Source: Desulfobacterales bacterium
GTDB lineage: Bacteria > Desulfobacterota > Desulfobacteria > Desulfobacterales > SKZT01
Length of the DNA stretch: 39,944 nt
Reading direction: 5' to 3'
NCBI GenBank assembly: GCA_018399715.1
Contig: JAGYNR010000010.1
Coordinates: forward strand, 1-39,944
In this document: positions 39,764-39,944 of the stretch, piece after piece
How the letters are laid out: the number at the start of each line of letters is the position of its first letter
Numbering within the stretch: position 1 is the first letter of the stretch
Translations under genes and position numbers: made by a program
The notes under the pieces: model-generated
What the model saw: the letters and a program-made list of their open reading frames with translations, nothing else
What the model was told of the DNA's origin: nothing
The model's database searches: none

Positions 39764-39848
39764 CGTCATTCCGGGCGTAGCGAAGCGAAGACCCGGAATC
39801 CAGGAAGCCCGCAAAACCTTCTGGATTCCGGCTTTCGGCGGAATGACA
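39764..39848. repeat. REP-like palindromic repeat
   Basis: Outer arms GTCATTCCG and CGGAATGAC enclose inner arms CCGGAATCCAG and CTGGATTCCGG. This nested palindrome is of a type widely dispersed in proteobacterial genomes. It is unrelated to the TAGTG element. After it, 39849-39944 contains nothing I recognise. Confidence 0.8.
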
Positions 39849-39944
39849 GGAAAAAAATGATCATCGAGTTTTATGATTCAAGTCGTTGCTTTTGGGATGA
39901 CTCGAATTTTGAGTAGAAAAATCGAAAATTATCCGACTATGTGA

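Overview
The window reads as chromosomal DNA of a Gram-negative, anaerobic deltaproteobacterium, most likely a sulfate reducer of the Desulfobacterales type. This is inferred from gene content: Kdo/LPS genes (waaA, kdsB), the diaminopimelate aminotransferase shortcut (dapL), a CooC-type maturation ATPase for CO dehydrogenase, and a selenocysteine-containing peroxiredoxin-like gene. No rRNA or tRNA gene was seen. The organism is not proven by the sequence.

Layout. 1-2.5 kb: the first codons of a leftward gene, then waaA and kdsB (Kdo transfer and activation). 2.5-6.7 kb: a SAM methyltransferase, mtgA (peptidoglycan glycosyltransferase), dapL with a near-consensus promoter, and a leftward pair encoding a phosphoribosyltransferase and an Mth938-type protein. 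7.1-9.2 kb: a translationally coupled PAS histidine kinase and receiver-HATPase protein. 9.4-14.6 kb: cooC, a Ski2-like helicase, a UMF1-type MFS transporter, a small zinc ribbon and a DUF1287 protein. 14.6-18.9 kb, leftward: comEC and pepF. 19.1-21.8 kb: a YceD-type gene, a Cys-cluster protein, a divergent inositol-monophosphatase-like protein and a single-domain response regulator. 22-28.9 kb, leftward: trpE-G-D-C-F followed by two HtrA-like proteases. A complete ribosome-mediated trp attenuator precedes trpE, with a leader peptide containing Trp-Trp-Trp. 29-31 kb: an alpha/beta hydrolase and a dihydrouridine synthase. 31.3-35.7 kb, leftward: a predicted operon of a Sec-containing AhpC/TSA-like protein, MoxR ATPase, DUF58 protein and TgpA-type transglutaminase. 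35.8-40 kb: a divergent FAD disulfide-oxidoreductase-like protein, an L,D-transpeptidase without signal peptide, a PEBP protein, a truncated SGNH-hydrolase remnant and a REP-like palindrome.

Most notable observations. (1) An in-frame TGA at 35569-35571 splits a peroxiredoxin-like gene. It sits exactly at the expected catalytic Cys and is followed by a hairpin of the bacterial SECIS type, so standard gene calling would lose the N-terminus. (2) Five copies (four full, one half) of a ~145-bp element with terminal inverted repeats (TAGTGYCYGAACGAAAA) are spread over the window, all in the same orientation. Four of the five have their left end 14-44 bp upstream of a leftward start codon. (3) The trp leader can be read base by base as a classical 1:2 / 2:3 / 3:4 attenuator.

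All calls come from reading the sequence and given translations by eye; no database search, folding program or alignment was run.
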